This document shows positions 9,207 through 19,554 of a stretch of 61,360 nucleotides of DNA, piece after piece. The notes beneath the pieces were generated by a model that did not search any database, was not told where the DNA came from, and saw nothing but the letters and a program-made list of their open reading frames with translations. Source of the DNA: Novosphingobium sp. (GTDB lineage Bacteria > Pseudomonadota > Alphaproteobacteria > Sphingomonadales > Sphingomonadaceae). Position 1 is the first letter of the stretch, and every line of letters starts with the position of its first letter. The DNA lies in contig JAQWKP010000001.1 of assembly GCA_029247785.1 (NCBI GenBank), positions 1 through 61,360 of the forward strand, given 5' to 3'. The position numbers and the translations under genes were made by a program.

Positions 9207-10679
9207 ATGTCAGGCGACCTTATCCTTGTCCTCGATGCCGGGACGACATCCACCCGGGCGATGGTATTTACCCGCGACGGCGGCGTGAAGTCCGTCGCCC
9301 AGCGCGAGCTTGAGCAACATTATCCGCAACCCGGCTGGGTCGAGCACGATGCAGCCGAAATCTGGGATTCGACACTGGCCTGCGCGCGCGATGCCATGGC
9401 CGAGGCCGGCGGGGCGGAGCAGATCGCCTGCATCGGCATCACCAACCAGCGCGAGACCGTCGTCGCGTGGGATCGCAATTCGGGCGCGCCGCTGGCCCGC
9501 GCCATCGTCTGGCAGGATCGCCGGACTGCCGCTTTTTGCGACGAGCTTCGCGCCGCCGGGCACGAAACAGCGATCCATGAGGCGACTGGCCTGCTGCTCG
9601 ATCCCTATTTCTCGGCCACCAAGATGCGCTGGCTGATGGACAACAGCGCCGAGGTGAAAGCTGCGTCCGAGGCAGGAAACCTGGCTTTCGGTACGGTGGA
9701 AAGCTGGCTGGTATTCAAGCTGACCGGCGGTGTGCATCTGTCCGATGCCAGCAATGCCAGCCGCACCAGCTTGCTGGCGCTGACCGGTGCCAGCTGGGAG
9801 GAAGGGCTATGCGACCTGTTCGGCATTCCGCATGCCGCTCTGCCCGAGCTGTGCGACAATGCCGGCATTTTCGGCATGACCAGCCCCGAACTGCTCGGCC
9901 GGGCGATCCCGATAACCGGCTTGGCCGGTGACCAGCAATCGGCGACGATCGGCCAGGGCTGTCTGGCTGTTGGCGATACCAAGGCGACCTTTGGAACCGG
10001 GGCCTTCGTGCTGACCAATATGGGCGCGGCGAAACCGGCTTCGGACAATCGGCTACTCGGCACGGTGCTGTGCCAGCTGGACGGAGAGCGCAGCTATGCG
10101 CTCGAAGGTTCGGTGTTCGTTGCCGGCAGCCTAATCAAATGGTTGCGCGACAGCCTTGGCATCATCGAGACGGCAGATGAAACGCAAGTGCTCGCGCGCT
10201 CGATCGATGACAGCGGCGGCGTGGTGATCGTTCCGGCCCATTCCGGCCTTGGCGCGCCGCATTGGCGGCCCGATGCACGCGCGAGCATCAGTGGGTTGAG
10301 CCTTGCGAGTGGGCGGGCCCATATCGCCCGGGCCGCGCTCGAGGCAATGGCGATGCAGACCCATGACCTTGCCGAAGCCTTCGCAGCAGACGGCGCGCAG
10401 TGGCGCGCTCTGAGGATCGACGGCGGCATGAGCGCCAATGATTGGATGGCGCAGGACACTGCGAACATTCTCGGCCTGCCGGTCGAGAGGCCGGAATTCG
10501 TTGAGACCACCGCACTGGGAGCGGCGGCGCTTGCAGGGCTGGGCGGCGGCATGTTCGCTTCGCTGGACGATGCTCTGGCCGGCATGCGCGGGACGGTGAG
10601 TCAGTTTGAACCGGAAATGCCGGAAGATGTGCGTAACGCTCGCCTGGAGAGCTGGCGCAAGGCACTATCGGCAGTTTAA
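9207..10679 (+). CDS. glpK: Glycerol kinase
   Basis: 'LILVLDAGTTSTRAMVF', 'CIGITNQRETVVAWDR', 'ATFGTGAFVLTNMG', 'LRIDGGMSANDWMAQ'. Confidence 0.96.
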   Translation: MSGDLILVLDAGTTSTRAMVFTRDGGVKSVAQRELEQHYPQPGWVEHDAAEIWDSTLACARDAMAEAGGAEQIACIGITNQRETVVAWDRNSGAPLARAIVWQDRRTAAFCDELRAAGHETAIHEATGLLLDPYFSATKMRWLMDNSAEVKAASEAGNLAFGTVESWLVFKLTGGVHLSDASNASRTSLLALTGASWEEGLCDLFGIPHAALPELCDNAGIFGMTSPELLGRAIPITGLAGDQQSATIGQGCLAVGDTKATFGTGAFVLTNMGAAKPASDNRLLGTVLCQLDGERSYALEGSVFVAGSLIKWLRDSLGIIETADETQVLARSIDDSGGVVIVPAHSGLGAPHWRPDARASISGLSLASGRAHIARAALEAMAMQTHDLAEAFAADGAQWRALRIDGGMSANDWMAQDTANILGLPVERPEFVETTALGAAALAGLGGGMFASLDDALAGMRGTVSQFEPEMPEDVRNARLESWRKALSAV

Positions 10680-10719
10680 GGCGGGAGCCGCAGGTGAATC
10701 CGCACCAGCGGAGCAAATC

Positions 10720-11184
10720 CTAATGCTCGACCGGCCGTTCGAAAGTCTGACGTAATCGATTGACGGCGCCCGGCAGTCCCGAATCGGGTTGTCGCCAGCC
10801 CCGATCGAGGCGCACCAGCCTTCGGTAGAAGCTCTGGGTCTCAGATATCAGTTCCTGAACCTCCACATCGAGCAAACCCAGCTGATCGGGATCAGATTCC
10901 TGTAGCTCAAGGCTCAGTCGACCGTGACGACGCAGCTGCATTTCCGAAAGTTCGCCCATGAAAAAAGCGCGGTGATTCAACAGCCAGGCGATCGCATGCA
11001 TCATTCGCGTCGTCGTGCGCAGCCCCTCGCTGGACAATGCAATGCGGGCAAGGTCTTTCTTCTCACCCGCCTCGTCGATTCGTCCCGAGAGGTTGAACGC
11101 GGAACGCACCTCGTCGGACAGGACGAGTGCATCGCAATATAGCGATTCCACGATTTGCGGATTTATCGACGTGGGTTGCGGCAT
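10720..11184 (-). CDS. DUF1465 / RcdA-like protein (CtrA-degradation regulator family)
   Basis: 'LYCDALVLSDEVRSAFN...ALSSEGLRTTTRMMHAIAWLLNHRAFFMGELS' typical of DUF1465. Confidence 0.85.
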   Translation of the reverse strand: MPQPTSINPQIVESLYCDALVLSDEVRSAFNLSGRIDEAGEKKDLARIALSSEGLRTTTRMMHAIAWLLNHRAFFMGELSEMQLRRHGRLSLELQESDPDQLGLLDVEVQELISETQSFYRRLVRLDRGWRQPDSGLPGAVNRLRQTFERPVEH

Positions 11185-11312
11185 CGATCGTGGGGATAGG
11201 GCCGCGCCGCGCCATCGGGCAAGGGGCCCAGGCCCCTCCAGCGCGATCCAGTTAGTACCTGTCCGAAAGCGGAACGGTTCTGGCTTTGCCCTTGAGCCTG
11301 TTTTTCACGCGC

Positions 11313-11510
11313 TCAGGCGATGATATCGGGGATTAGGCGATCCTCGATCTGGCTGATCTGGTCCCTCAGCCTGAGCTTGCGCTTCTTGAGCCGCGCGATC
11401 TGCAACTGGTCGGTCGAACCGGCAGCATCAAGCGCGTCTATCGCTGCATCAAGGTCCCGGTGTTCGATCCTCATAACCTCGAGGCGTTTGCGCATTTCCT
11501 GTTCGATCAC
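11313..11510 (-). CDS. YdcH/DUF465 family small protein
   Basis: 'LEVMRIEHRDLDAAIDAL...LQIARLKKRKLRLRDQISQIEDRLIPD'. Confidence 0.85.
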   Translation of the reverse strand: MIEQEMRKRLEVMRIEHRDLDAAIDALDAAGSTDQLQIARLKKRKLRLRDQISQIEDRLIPDIIA

Positions 11511-11695
11511 GCCCTAATCCCCGATCCCCAGGAAGGCTCCGGCGTCCGATCCGACACGTCCATGTGCTCCGTCCACCGAAATTTACCTCACGGCACTTCG
11601 CAAGATAGTTTGATTGTGGTTCTATGGCAATCACGCCGAACCGGGTCGATGCCGCGTCGGGCATCGCGGGACAGGCGGACAATGGAGGACCATCA

Positions 11696-11851
11696 ATGGA
11701 AGCTTCACATGTCAGTGCACTCGAGCTCAAGCACGCAGGAATCGAACGCAAGATCGAAGATGAGCTGAGCCGTCCCCTGCCTGACGAAGTAGTGCTTCAA
11801 TCCCTCAAGAAGCGAAAGCTCAGGCTAAAGGAAGAGCTTGTGCGCAACTGA
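11696..11851 (+). CDS. YdcH/DUF465 family small protein
   Basis: 'LELKHAGIERKIEDELSRPLPDEVVLQSLKKRKLRLKEELVR'. Confidence 0.8.
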   Translation: MEASHVSALELKHAGIERKIEDELSRPLPDEVVLQSLKKRKLRLKEELVRN

Positions 11852-11867
11852 GAGTTTATGGCTGGGT

Positions 11868-11910
11868 CGGTGGTCACGGATGTGACTAGCGCACCAGACA
11901 GGCAATCTCA
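11868..11910. repeat. Partial (right-end) copy C of the intergenic repeat family
   Basis: 'GGTCACGGATGTGACTAGCGCACCAGACAGGCAATCTC' aligns with 'AGTCACGGATGTGATTGGCGTACCCGACAAAGACTCC' of copy A. Confidence 0.65.
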
Positions 11911-11970
11911 GCGACACTGACTAACAAGAGGCACGTTCCCAAAGCGGTTGCTTTGGGCTAATCGTCGCGC

Positions 11971-14244
11971 ATGACCAGCGCCGCTGTCGAAGCCTCCCGG
12001 ACGATCCTTACTGGCCTGCACGATGTCATGGCATCGCGCAGCCATGCCCAGGCGAAGCTCAACGACGTCGTCGACGTGATCGGGAAATCCCTCGATAGCG
12101 AGGTTTGCTCGATCTATTTGTTGCGCGAAGGCATGCTTGAGCTGTTTGCGACGCGCGGCCTTGCGCAGGAAGCGGTGCACGTCACGCGGATGAGTATTGG
12201 TGAGGGCCTGGTCGGTGTGATCGGGGAGGGGATCGAGACCCTCAACCTCGCTGAAGCCACCTCCCATCCTGACTTTTCATATCGTCCCGAGACGGGCGAA
12301 GAGAAATTCCATTCCTTTGCCGGCGTTCCGATTGTGCGCCGGGAGCGCGCGGTTGGCGTGTTATGCGTGCAGCATGCCGATCCGCGCCGCTATGAGGATG
12401 TGGAGATTGAAGCGCTCCAGACTGTCGCGATGGTGCTGTCCGAGTTGATCACCAACGCTGAATTCGTCGATGAGGACGAAGTCGAAGGGCGCAACGCACA
12501 GACCGGCACGGAACAGATGCAGGGCTTCACTCTGGTCAAGGGCCTGGCGAGCGGTTTTGCAGTATACCACCAGCCACGTATCACCATCGAACATGTCGTT
12601 GCCGAAGATATCGAGGCAGAACGGCAGAGGGTCTATCTCGCCTTCGACAAAATGCGCGAGCAGATCGATCGCATGGCGGGCCAGGCCGAATTTGGCAGCG
12701 CCGGCGAGCATGACGAAGTGCTCGAGACCTACCGCATGTTCGCTTATGACGAGGGCTGGTCGCGGCGGATCAACGAAGCCATCGATTCCGGCTTGACTGC
12801 AGAGGCAGCGATCGAGCGCGTCCAGCAGCGCACGCGCATGCGCATGCGGGAGATCGACGACCCGCTGCTGGCCGATCGAATGCATGATCTGGAGGATTTG
12901 TCGAACCGCTTGCTCCGGATCGTCTCGGGCCAGATCGGCACGGCGGCGAGCCTTGGCCTGCGCCGCGACACGATCCTGATCGCCCGCAACCTTGGTCCTG
13001 CCGAGCTTCTCGAATATGACCGGCGGCGTCTCAAGGGCGTGATCCTTGAGGAGGGTTCGCTCACCTCGCATGTCGTCATCGTTGCCCGCGCGATGGGCTT
13101 GCCGGTGCTGGGCCGCGTGGCGGGTCTGCGTGGTTTCGTGCGTGAGGGCGATCACCTATTGCTCGACGCGGACGAAGGGTTGGCGACCGCCCGGCCTGCT
13201 CCGGGAATGGTCGACGCATTCGAGGCGCGTTTTGCCAAGAGCAGGGAACGCCAGGCGGCGCATGCTGCGCTCAGGGATGTCGAACCGATCACCCGCGACG
13301 GCACCCGGATCCAGGTCATGATCAATGCAGGCCTGCGTGACGATGCCGCCAATATCAGCCTGACCGGCGCTGACGGCATCGGCTTGTTCCGCACCGAATT
13401 TCAGTTTCTCGTATCGGCGACGTTGCCTTCGCGCGAACGCCAGACCCGGCTTTACCGCGATGTGCTTGACATTGCTGGCGACAAGCCGGTCAAGTTTCGC
13501 ACGGTCGATATCGGCGGCGACAAGTCGCTGCCCTATTTGCGTCATGACGACGGCGAGGGAGAGGAGAACCCGGCGATGGGCTGGCGCGCGCTGCGTGTCG
13601 CGCTGGAACGCGAGAGCCTGCTCAAGGTGCAGGCGCGGGCCTTGATTGAAGCCAGCGCTGGCCGAACTCTCAATGTGATGTTCCCGATGGTCGCCGAAGC
13701 CTGGGAGTTCGACGCGGCCAAGCAGGTCTTCGACACCCAAATCAGTTTCCTCAAGGGCAAGAAAAAGCAGCTGCCTGAGTCTATCCGCTACGGTGTGATG
13801 CTTGAGGTGCCGTCGCTGGCGGAACAGCTCGATCTGATCGCGCCCAAGGTCTCGTTCCTTTCGATCGGGACGAATGATCTTACCCAGTTCCTGTTTGCGG
13901 CGGATCGGGCCAATCCCAAGCTTGCAGCGCGTTACGACTGGTTGAGCCCGTCGATCCTGCGCTTTATCAGGCGGATCGTCACTACGCTCGAACCCTATGA
14001 AGTCGATCTTGCGGTCTGCGGCGAGATGGGCGGCCGGCAGCTTGAAGCGCTTGCCCTGATCGGGGTCGGCATCAAGCGCCTGTCGATCACCCCGGCTGCG
14101 GTCGGCCCGATCAAGGACCTGGTGCGCACGCTCAACGTTTCCGAAGTTGCCGAGGCGATGGACGGCTGGCTGGCATCGCCCCCGCCTAACCTGCGGGCTG
14201 CGCTTGAAGAATGGGCGTGCCTCAAGGGGATCCACTGCGATTGA
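11971..14244 (+). CDS. ptsP: PTS-Ntr enzyme I, PtsP (GAF + PEP-utilizing domains)
   Basis: N-terminal GAF; 'EEGSLTSHVVIVARAMGLPVL', 'GIGLFRTEFQFL', 'SIGTNDLTQFLFAADR'. Confidence 0.95.
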   Translation: MTSAAVEASRTILTGLHDVMASRSHAQAKLNDVVDVIGKSLDSEVCSIYLLREGMLELFATRGLAQEAVHVTRMSIGEGLVGVIGEGIETLNLAEATSHPDFSYRPETGEEKFHSFAGVPIVRRERAVGVLCVQHADPRRYEDVEIEALQTVAMVLSELITNAEFVDEDEVEGRNAQTGTEQMQGFTLVKGLASGFAVYHQPRITIEHVVAEDIEAERQRVYLAFDKMREQIDRMAGQAEFGSAGEHDEVLETYRMFAYDEGWSRRINEAIDSGLTAEAAIERVQQRTRMRMREIDDPLLADRMHDLEDLSNRLLRIVSGQIGTAASLGLRRDTILIARNLGPAELLEYDRRRLKGVILEEGSLTSHVVIVARAMGLPVLGRVAGLRGFVREGDHLLLDADEGLATARPAPGMVDAFEARFAKSRERQAAHAALRDVEPITRDGTRIQVMINAGLRDDAANISLTGADGIGLFRTEFQFLVSATLPSRERQTRLYRDVLDIAGDKPVKFRTVDIGGDKSLPYLRHDDGEGEENPAMGWRALRVALERESLLKVQARALIEASAGRTLNVMFPMVAEAWEFDAAKQVFDTQISFLKGKKKQLPESIRYGVMLEVPSLAEQLDLIAPKVSFLSIGTNDLTQFLFAADRANPKLAARYDWLSPSILRFIRRIVTTLEPYEVDLAVCGEMGGRQLEALALIGVGIKRLSITPAAVGPIKDLVRTLNVSEVAEAMDGWLASPPPNLRAALEEWACLKGIHCD

Positions 14245-14433
14245 GTCCTTATCGGGTGCGCAATCATCCTTCTCTGATTGCTCGCAACGCCGACCTGCTC
14301 TCCCGGTAATCACGGCGAGGTTATATTTCATGGGCATGTCTTGCCAGCGAAACCCCTCGCCGCATTGACATTGACATGGATGCAAAGATGATCGCGGCCA
14401 TCCTTACGCAACGAATACGGGTCGGAAAGGTGC

Positions 14434-15549
14434 ATGGAAGAGCAGGAAGAACAGCCAAGTCTTGATCTGCCCACATCGGTCGGCACGAGACTTCGTATTG
14501 CGCGTGAGGCAGCTGGCCTTGGCCTTGAGGATATCGTCGCACGGACCAAGATCGCGGAACGGCATCTATTGTCGATTGAGCAGGACCGGTTCTCTGATCT
14601 TGCTGGTCGAACCTATTCGGTTGGTTTTTCTCGGGCCTACGCCCGCTCAGTTGGCCTCGATGAAGCCGAAATCGCTGAGGCCGTGAGGGCCCAGCTCAGT
14701 GAGCACGAACAGGCCAATCCACGGGCGCAGCTCGAAACATTCGAACCCGGCGATCCGGCGCGTGTGCCGTCGGCGCGGCTTGCTTGGGCGGCTGCAATAG
14801 GCGGCGTGCTGGTCGTCGTCGTCCTGCTCATCCTGTTTTGGCCTAGTTTCCTGTCGCCGCAGGCCGATCTTCCCGATCTGCTGGCGGACGAGAGCGAGGT
14901 TCAGCCTGTAGCCGCGGCTCCCGATGCCGGGGGGCCGCCGGTTCAGGCGGGAAGCGCGGTCGTGTTCACGGCAACTGAGCCGCGAGTCTGGGTGAAATTT
15001 ACCGATGCTGCGGGTATCCAGCTGTTCCAGAAGGAACTGGCTTCAGGGGAGAGCTACTCCCTACCGCCGAATGTCGAAGGCCCGCTGCTATGGACCGCGC
15101 GCCCGGATGCGCTGGCGATCACTGTCGGCGGCAAGAGCGTCGCCAGACTGTCGGACAAGCCGGAAACAGTTAAAAACGTGCCGGTCAGCGCCAAGGTCCT
15201 GCTAGCGCGCGTGAATGCCTCAGCGCCCCGCACTGCCCCGCCAGGATCACGCGAAGCGGCGGTTGAACCGCCGCGCGCCATCTCGCGCCCTGCTCCACCG
15301 CCTACCGCCACCTCCCGAAGGACCACGCGCTCCGAACCAGCTTCGTCGCCACGCACGGCTGTGAGCCGACCTCGTGATGAAGCGGCTCCAAGGCCGGAAC
15401 CTGCCGCTTCAGCGCCGACGCCCGCTCAAGAAGCGCCGGTTTCAATTGCACCGGCACCCGCTGAAATAGCGGGTGAGGCGGAAGCAATGGTACCCGTAGT
15501 CGAGCCGGTTTCCGTTGATTCTACGCCGCCTTCCACCGTTTCCGAATAG
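14434..15549 (+). CDS. RodZ-like HTH protein with DUF4115 domain
   Basis: 'VGTRLRIAREAAGLGLEDIVARTKIAERHLLSIE', single TM, Pro/Ala-rich tail. Confidence 0.85.
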   Translation: MEEQEEQPSLDLPTSVGTRLRIAREAAGLGLEDIVARTKIAERHLLSIEQDRFSDLAGRTYSVGFSRAYARSVGLDEAEIAEAVRAQLSEHEQANPRAQLETFEPGDPARVPSARLAWAAAIGGVLVVVVLLILFWPSFLSPQADLPDLLADESEVQPVAAAPDAGGPPVQAGSAVVFTATEPRVWVKFTDAAGIQLFQKELASGESYSLPPNVEGPLLWTARPDALAITVGGKSVARLSDKPETVKNVPVSAKVLLARVNASAPRTAPPGSREAAVEPPRAISRPAPPPTATSRRTTRSEPASSPRTAVSRPRDEAAPRPEPAASAPTPAQEAPVSIAPAPAEIAGEAEAMVPVVEPVSVDSTPPSTVSE

Positions 15550-15633
15550 CGCGGCCTCGACAGTGCGGCCATGGATTGGCTAGCAAGCGCCCTGCAGCAG
15601 ACGATGCAGCGGACAAGGGAGTTTGGTGTGGCG

Positions 15634-16617
15634 ATGAAGGATGCAGTCTGGCTTGCCCGCCCGTTCAGAAGCCTCACTTGGGTGGCGGCGGCTTTGGCCG
15701 TCGTGGTCCCGGCAGCCCCGGCGCTGTCGCAGGATACGCTTGGCGAAGCGCGCGTTCGCAAGATGGAAGCGGAAATCCGCGCGCTTCAGCGAAAGGTATT
15801 TCCGGGTGGGGACGGCAAATTCTTCCAGCCTGAGATCAAGCAGCCCAATAATTCCGGCGGTACCAGCGCAACCGGGCAGCCGGCGTCATCTGCGGTGACT
15901 GACCTGCTGACTCGCATGGACGCTCTCGAAACCAGGATGGCCGGGCTGACCGCGCAAATCGAACAGAATTCGAACCGGCTTGCCCAACTTGAAGCCAGCG
16001 ATGCGGCAACCGCTTCGGCCGCATCGCTGGCGGCAGGCGAAGGCGTAGCGGCGCCTGCCGAAACGTCGGTTGCGCCCGCGACCGGCACAACGCCCCAAGC
16101 CAATCTCGATGCGATGACGGGCGGCGCATCCAAGCCCGCCACCACGACTACGCCAGCCACTACCAGCGCTCCTCCCGCCGAACGGGTCAGCGGCGTCTCT
16201 GCGGTTATCAAGCCGGAGACCGAAGATTCGGCTGACGACGAATATACCTACGGATTCCGCCTGTGGGACGCGAAATTCCACCCTGAAGCTCAGCAGCAGC
16301 TCAAGCTATTCCTCGACAAGCATCCCACTCATTGGCGTGCGACCTGGGGACGCAACCTGCTTGGCCGAGCCTATCTTGACGATGGCAATGCGCGTGAAGC
16401 TGCCAAGTGGTTTCTCCAGAACTACCAGGCGGACAAGACCTCCGCGCGCGCTCCGGACAGCCTGCTTTATCTGGGGGTCGCAATGAAACGGCTCGAAGAT
16501 ACCAAGCGCGCCTGTATTGCCCTGGCCGAGTTCAGCGAAACCTATGCAGCCGAAACCGCGGGTCGCCTCAAGGGCCTGTACGATACCACCCGCAATGGGC
16601 TCGACTGCAGCGGATAA
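15634..16617 (+). CDS. YbgF/CpoB-like tetratricopeptide protein
   Basis: Signal peptide, coiled coil 'MDALETRMAGLTAQIEQNSNRLAQLE', C-terminal TPR 'YTYGFRLWDAKFHPEAQQQLKLFLDKHP'. Confidence 0.82.
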   Translation: MKDAVWLARPFRSLTWVAAALAVVVPAAPALSQDTLGEARVRKMEAEIRALQRKVFPGGDGKFFQPEIKQPNNSGGTSATGQPASSAVTDLLTRMDALETRMAGLTAQIEQNSNRLAQLEASDAATASAASLAAGEGVAAPAETSVAPATGTTPQANLDAMTGGASKPATTTTPATTSAPPAERVSGVSAVIKPETEDSADDEYTYGFRLWDAKFHPEAQQQLKLFLDKHPTHWRATWGRNLLGRAYLDDGNAREAAKWFLQNYQADKTSARAPDSLLYLGVAMKRLEDTKRACIALAEFSETYAAETAGRLKGLYDTTRNGLDCSG

Positions 16618-17605
16618 GCACCCGGGCCCGCCTGCGGAGCTGGTCGAGCGGTTTCGCGCGGATCTGCAGGCGCTCTGGCCCGAAGGACTGCGCGATGCAG
16701 GCGCTCGCCTCGGTCTGGCCGTGTCAGGCGGGCCCGATAGCACCGCGATGCTGTTGCTTGCTGCGGCGGCGTTTCCGGGCCGGATCGCTGCAGCCACAGT
16801 CGATCATCGCCTGAGGCCCGAAAGTGCGCGAGAGGCTGGGGATGTTGCGCATCTGTGCGCCAAGCTCGCTGTTCCCCACCAGGTGCTGGAAGTCGATGTG
16901 GCGAGCGGCAATATCCAGGCCGAGGCCCGCAACGCCCGCTATGCGGCGATGGCTGCGTGGGTCGAGGCAGAGGGGCTCGCCGCCCTTGCCACCGGACATC
17001 ATGCCGAGGATCAGGCCGAAACCCTGCTGCTGCGCCTCAACCGGGCGAGCGGGGCCGCCGGGCTGGCCGGGACGAGAGCGCGAGGCCGGGTTCCGCAGAC
17101 CGAAATCGCTTTGTTGCGGCCTTTGTTGGGCTGGCGACGAAGCGAACTGGGCGACCTTTTGATGCATTGCGGGATCGAGGCGGCGCAAGACCCGAACAAT
17201 CGCGACGAAAAATATGATCGCGTTCGCATGCGCAAGGCGCTCGCTTCTGCCGACTGGCTCGATATCGCCGCGATTGCCGAGAGCGCGGGCCACCTTGCTG
17301 ACGCCGATGCTGCGCTCGAATGGGCGGCGCAGCGCGAATGGAGTGAATGCGTAAGGCGCGAGGGGCCTGGCCTGGTCTACCAGCCGCGCGCGCCGCGCGC
17401 CGTCGCCCTCAGGGTGCTTTCCCGGATCGTTTCCGAGCTCGACTATTCTCAGCCGCGCGGGGGAGCGATTGCCAGGCTGTTCGAGACACTTATGACGAAC
17501 AGCCCGGCATCGATCGGCGGTCTTGTTGCAAGACCGGGGCCCGAAGGCTGGGATTTTGCGCCCGCACCGCTGCGCAAGGCACCAAAGCAATCCCAAACGT
17601 CGTGA
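16595..17605 (+). CDS. tilS: tRNA(Ile)-lysidine synthetase
   Basis: 'LGLAVSGGPDSTAMLLLA' (SGGxDS), 'ATGHHAEDQAETLLLRLNRASG'. Confidence 0.95.
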   Translation: MGSTAADKHPGPPAELVERFRADLQALWPEGLRDAGARLGLAVSGGPDSTAMLLLAAAAFPGRIAAATVDHRLRPESAREAGDVAHLCAKLAVPHQVLEVDVASGNIQAEARNARYAAMAAWVEAEGLAALATGHHAEDQAETLLLRLNRASGAAGLAGTRARGRVPQTEIALLRPLLGWRRSELGDLLMHCGIEAAQDPNNRDEKYDRVRMRKALASADWLDIAAIAESAGHLADADAALEWAAQREWSECVRREGPGLVYQPRAPRAVALRVLSRIVSELDYSQPRGGAIARLFETLMTNSPASIGGLVARPGPEGWDFAPAPLRKAPKQSQTS

Positions 17606-17626
17606 GCTAGTCCACTCCGCCCTGGG

Positions 17627-18295
17627 TCAGGAATCGACCAGGGAGTCGCCGAGGTCAGCCTTTTTCCCGCGAGTGATGAACACGCGGTCGCCAACCTTGG
17701 TCTGAGCGAACACTTTTGCGGCGAAATCTTCCGGCATGCCGATGCAGCCATGGCTGGCATAGCCCCATTCCACTTCGGAGCCATGCAGCGAGATTCCGTC
17801 ATTGGTCAGCCGCTGCATATAAGGCATCGGCGCGCCATAGAGGTTGGAGACATGATGGCGTCGCTTCTGGGTAATCGGGAAGACGCCGGTTGGGGTGGGC
17901 TTCTCCTCGGTTCCTAGCAGCACTGCGGTTGCGCCAATCTCATGGCCGCCCTTGAAGATCGAAAGAACCCGCGCATCGAGATCGACCGTAATGACGATCG
18001 GACCGTCGAGAACATTGGCATCGTCCCAATGCCATTCGCCATATTTGATCGGTCCGGAAATCGGGAGAATTCGCTTGATGACGAAGGGGCCATCCGGGGC
18101 TGGCGCTGGTTCGGGCTTCGCTAGAACGGGTGTTTCAGCCTTGGCGGTCTGGACCGGCTCCGGCTCCTCGGCGGAGGCAGCGGCGGCTACGTTCATGCGA
18201 GCTACAGGACCAGCAATCATCACGCCGCCCGCCAATGTGGCCAGGGCGACGATGGATGCCGCCAGCAGGATTTTCGTGTGCTTTGCCGTTGTCAT
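17627..18295 (-). CDS. L,D-transpeptidase (YkuD family)
   Basis: 'DGISLHGSEVEWGYASHGCIGMPEDFAAKVF' catalytic motif; N-terminal signal/TM. Confidence 0.92.
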   Translation of the reverse strand: MTTAKHTKILLAASIVALATLAGGVMIAGPVARMNVAAAASAEEPEPVQTAKAETPVLAKPEPAPAPDGPFVIKRILPISGPIKYGEWHWDDANVLDGPIVITVDLDARVLSIFKGGHEIGATAVLLGTEEKPTPTGVFPITQKRRHHVSNLYGAPMPYMQRLTNDGISLHGSEVEWGYASHGCIGMPEDFAAKVFAQTKVGDRVFITRGKKADLGDSLVDS

Positions 18296-18438
18296 GGGCG
18301 GATTCCCGGTATGCGCATCATGCCTTTTCGCTCAGATACCATCAATTTGCCAGCTCGGCATCACGCGCGTCTCACTCAGGGACTACTACGCCCAGAAGGT
18401 TAACGCCCGCTGTCTCGCCCCGTTTTCGATCGCCTGCC

Positions 18439-19410
18439 TTACGAACCGTGCTCGGCGGCAAAGGCCCTGACGGCGCCGGTAAGACCCGGCTGCGGTTGGG
18501 TCAGCACCTTGACCGGAATGGCTGCCAGCATCACCTGGTAGCGGCCCTTGTCACAAAAGCCCCTGGTAAAGCCGGAATGCACGAGCTTCTCGCTGATCCT
18601 GAGACCGAGGCCGCCGGCAATGACCACGCCGGACGCGCCATGGGCGAGCGCAATGTCCCCCGCGACCCGGCCGAGCAGGAGGCAGAACCGATCGACTGCC
18701 TTGGCGGCCAGTATATCCTCACCGCCCAACCCGCGCTGCCAGATGGTGCGGTCATCGAGTTCCGATGCGGGACGCTCCTCCTGGGCGGTCAGGGCGGCAT
18801 ATATCTCGACAATCCCGGGACCCGAAACAACGCGCTCAACCGATAATCGCCCGTAGCGCTTGCGCATGCGATCAAGGATCGCGTCGTCCAGATCATCCTG
18901 GGGCGCAAAGCCGATGTGGCTGCCTTCGGTCGCCTGGACATGATAGCCACCGGCGAGGCGATGAAAGTGGGCAACGCCCAGCCCGGTACCCGGTCCGATC
19001 ACGCTGATCGTACCGATCTTGGGCAGCGGTGTGGCGGGGCCGGACAGGCTGAGAAATTCCTCCTCGCGAGCATTCGCCGCGGCATGGGCAACGGCGGCGA
19101 AATCATTGAGAACGGTGAATCGCTCGAGTCCGAGCTGTTTGCCAAGGCAGGCGGTATCGATCTCCCAGCTGTTATTGGTCATTCGAACCGTATCGGAGGC
19201 GACCGGCGCGGCAATCGCAATCGCCGCTGCCTTTGGCAATGTGGTGCGATGCTGGCTTGCGAATTCCTTCCAGGCCCCTTCTATGCCGGAAAATTCATCG
19301 GTCGCGAGCGTCACCAGCTCGCCCAGGGCGATTGATCCGTCAGAAGCTATCGTGGCGATTGCAAATCGTGTGTGGGTGCCGCCGATATCGATGGCGACCA
19401 GCTCGGTCAT
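18439..19410 (-). CDS. glk: Glucokinase
   Basis: 'LVAIDIGGTHTRFAIA', 'TVLNDFAAVAHA', 'VIGPGTGLGVAHF', 'TEGSHIGFAP'. Confidence 0.94.
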   Translation of the reverse strand: MTELVAIDIGGTHTRFAIATIASDGSIALGELVTLATDEFSGIEGAWKEFASQHRTTLPKAAAIAIAAPVASDTVRMTNNSWEIDTACLGKQLGLERFTVLNDFAAVAHAAANAREEEFLSLSGPATPLPKIGTISVIGPGTGLGVAHFHRLAGGYHVQATEGSHIGFAPQDDLDDAILDRMRKRYGRLSVERVVSGPGIVEIYAALTAQEERPASELDDRTIWQRGLGGEDILAAKAVDRFCLLLGRVAGDIALAHGASGVVIAGGLGLRISEKLVHSGFTRGFCDKGRYQVMLAAIPVKVLTQPQPGLTGAVRAFAAEHGS

Positions 19411-19554
19411 GGTCTCTGGGCTCCCAACAGGATGGCACGGGCGAATAACAGGCTCAAAGCGGCCGCGCTAGCGTTGGGGATCATGCACAGGCAATCAATC
19501 CGCGACTTTGAGACAATCCTTTTGAATTCGGAAGCGTCGCTCTAAGAGCCTCTT

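Noticed and set aside
13156-14385. 409-aa minus-strand ORF (and 264-aa ORF at 12361-13155)
   Set aside because: Both antisense to ptsP, which has full domain support.
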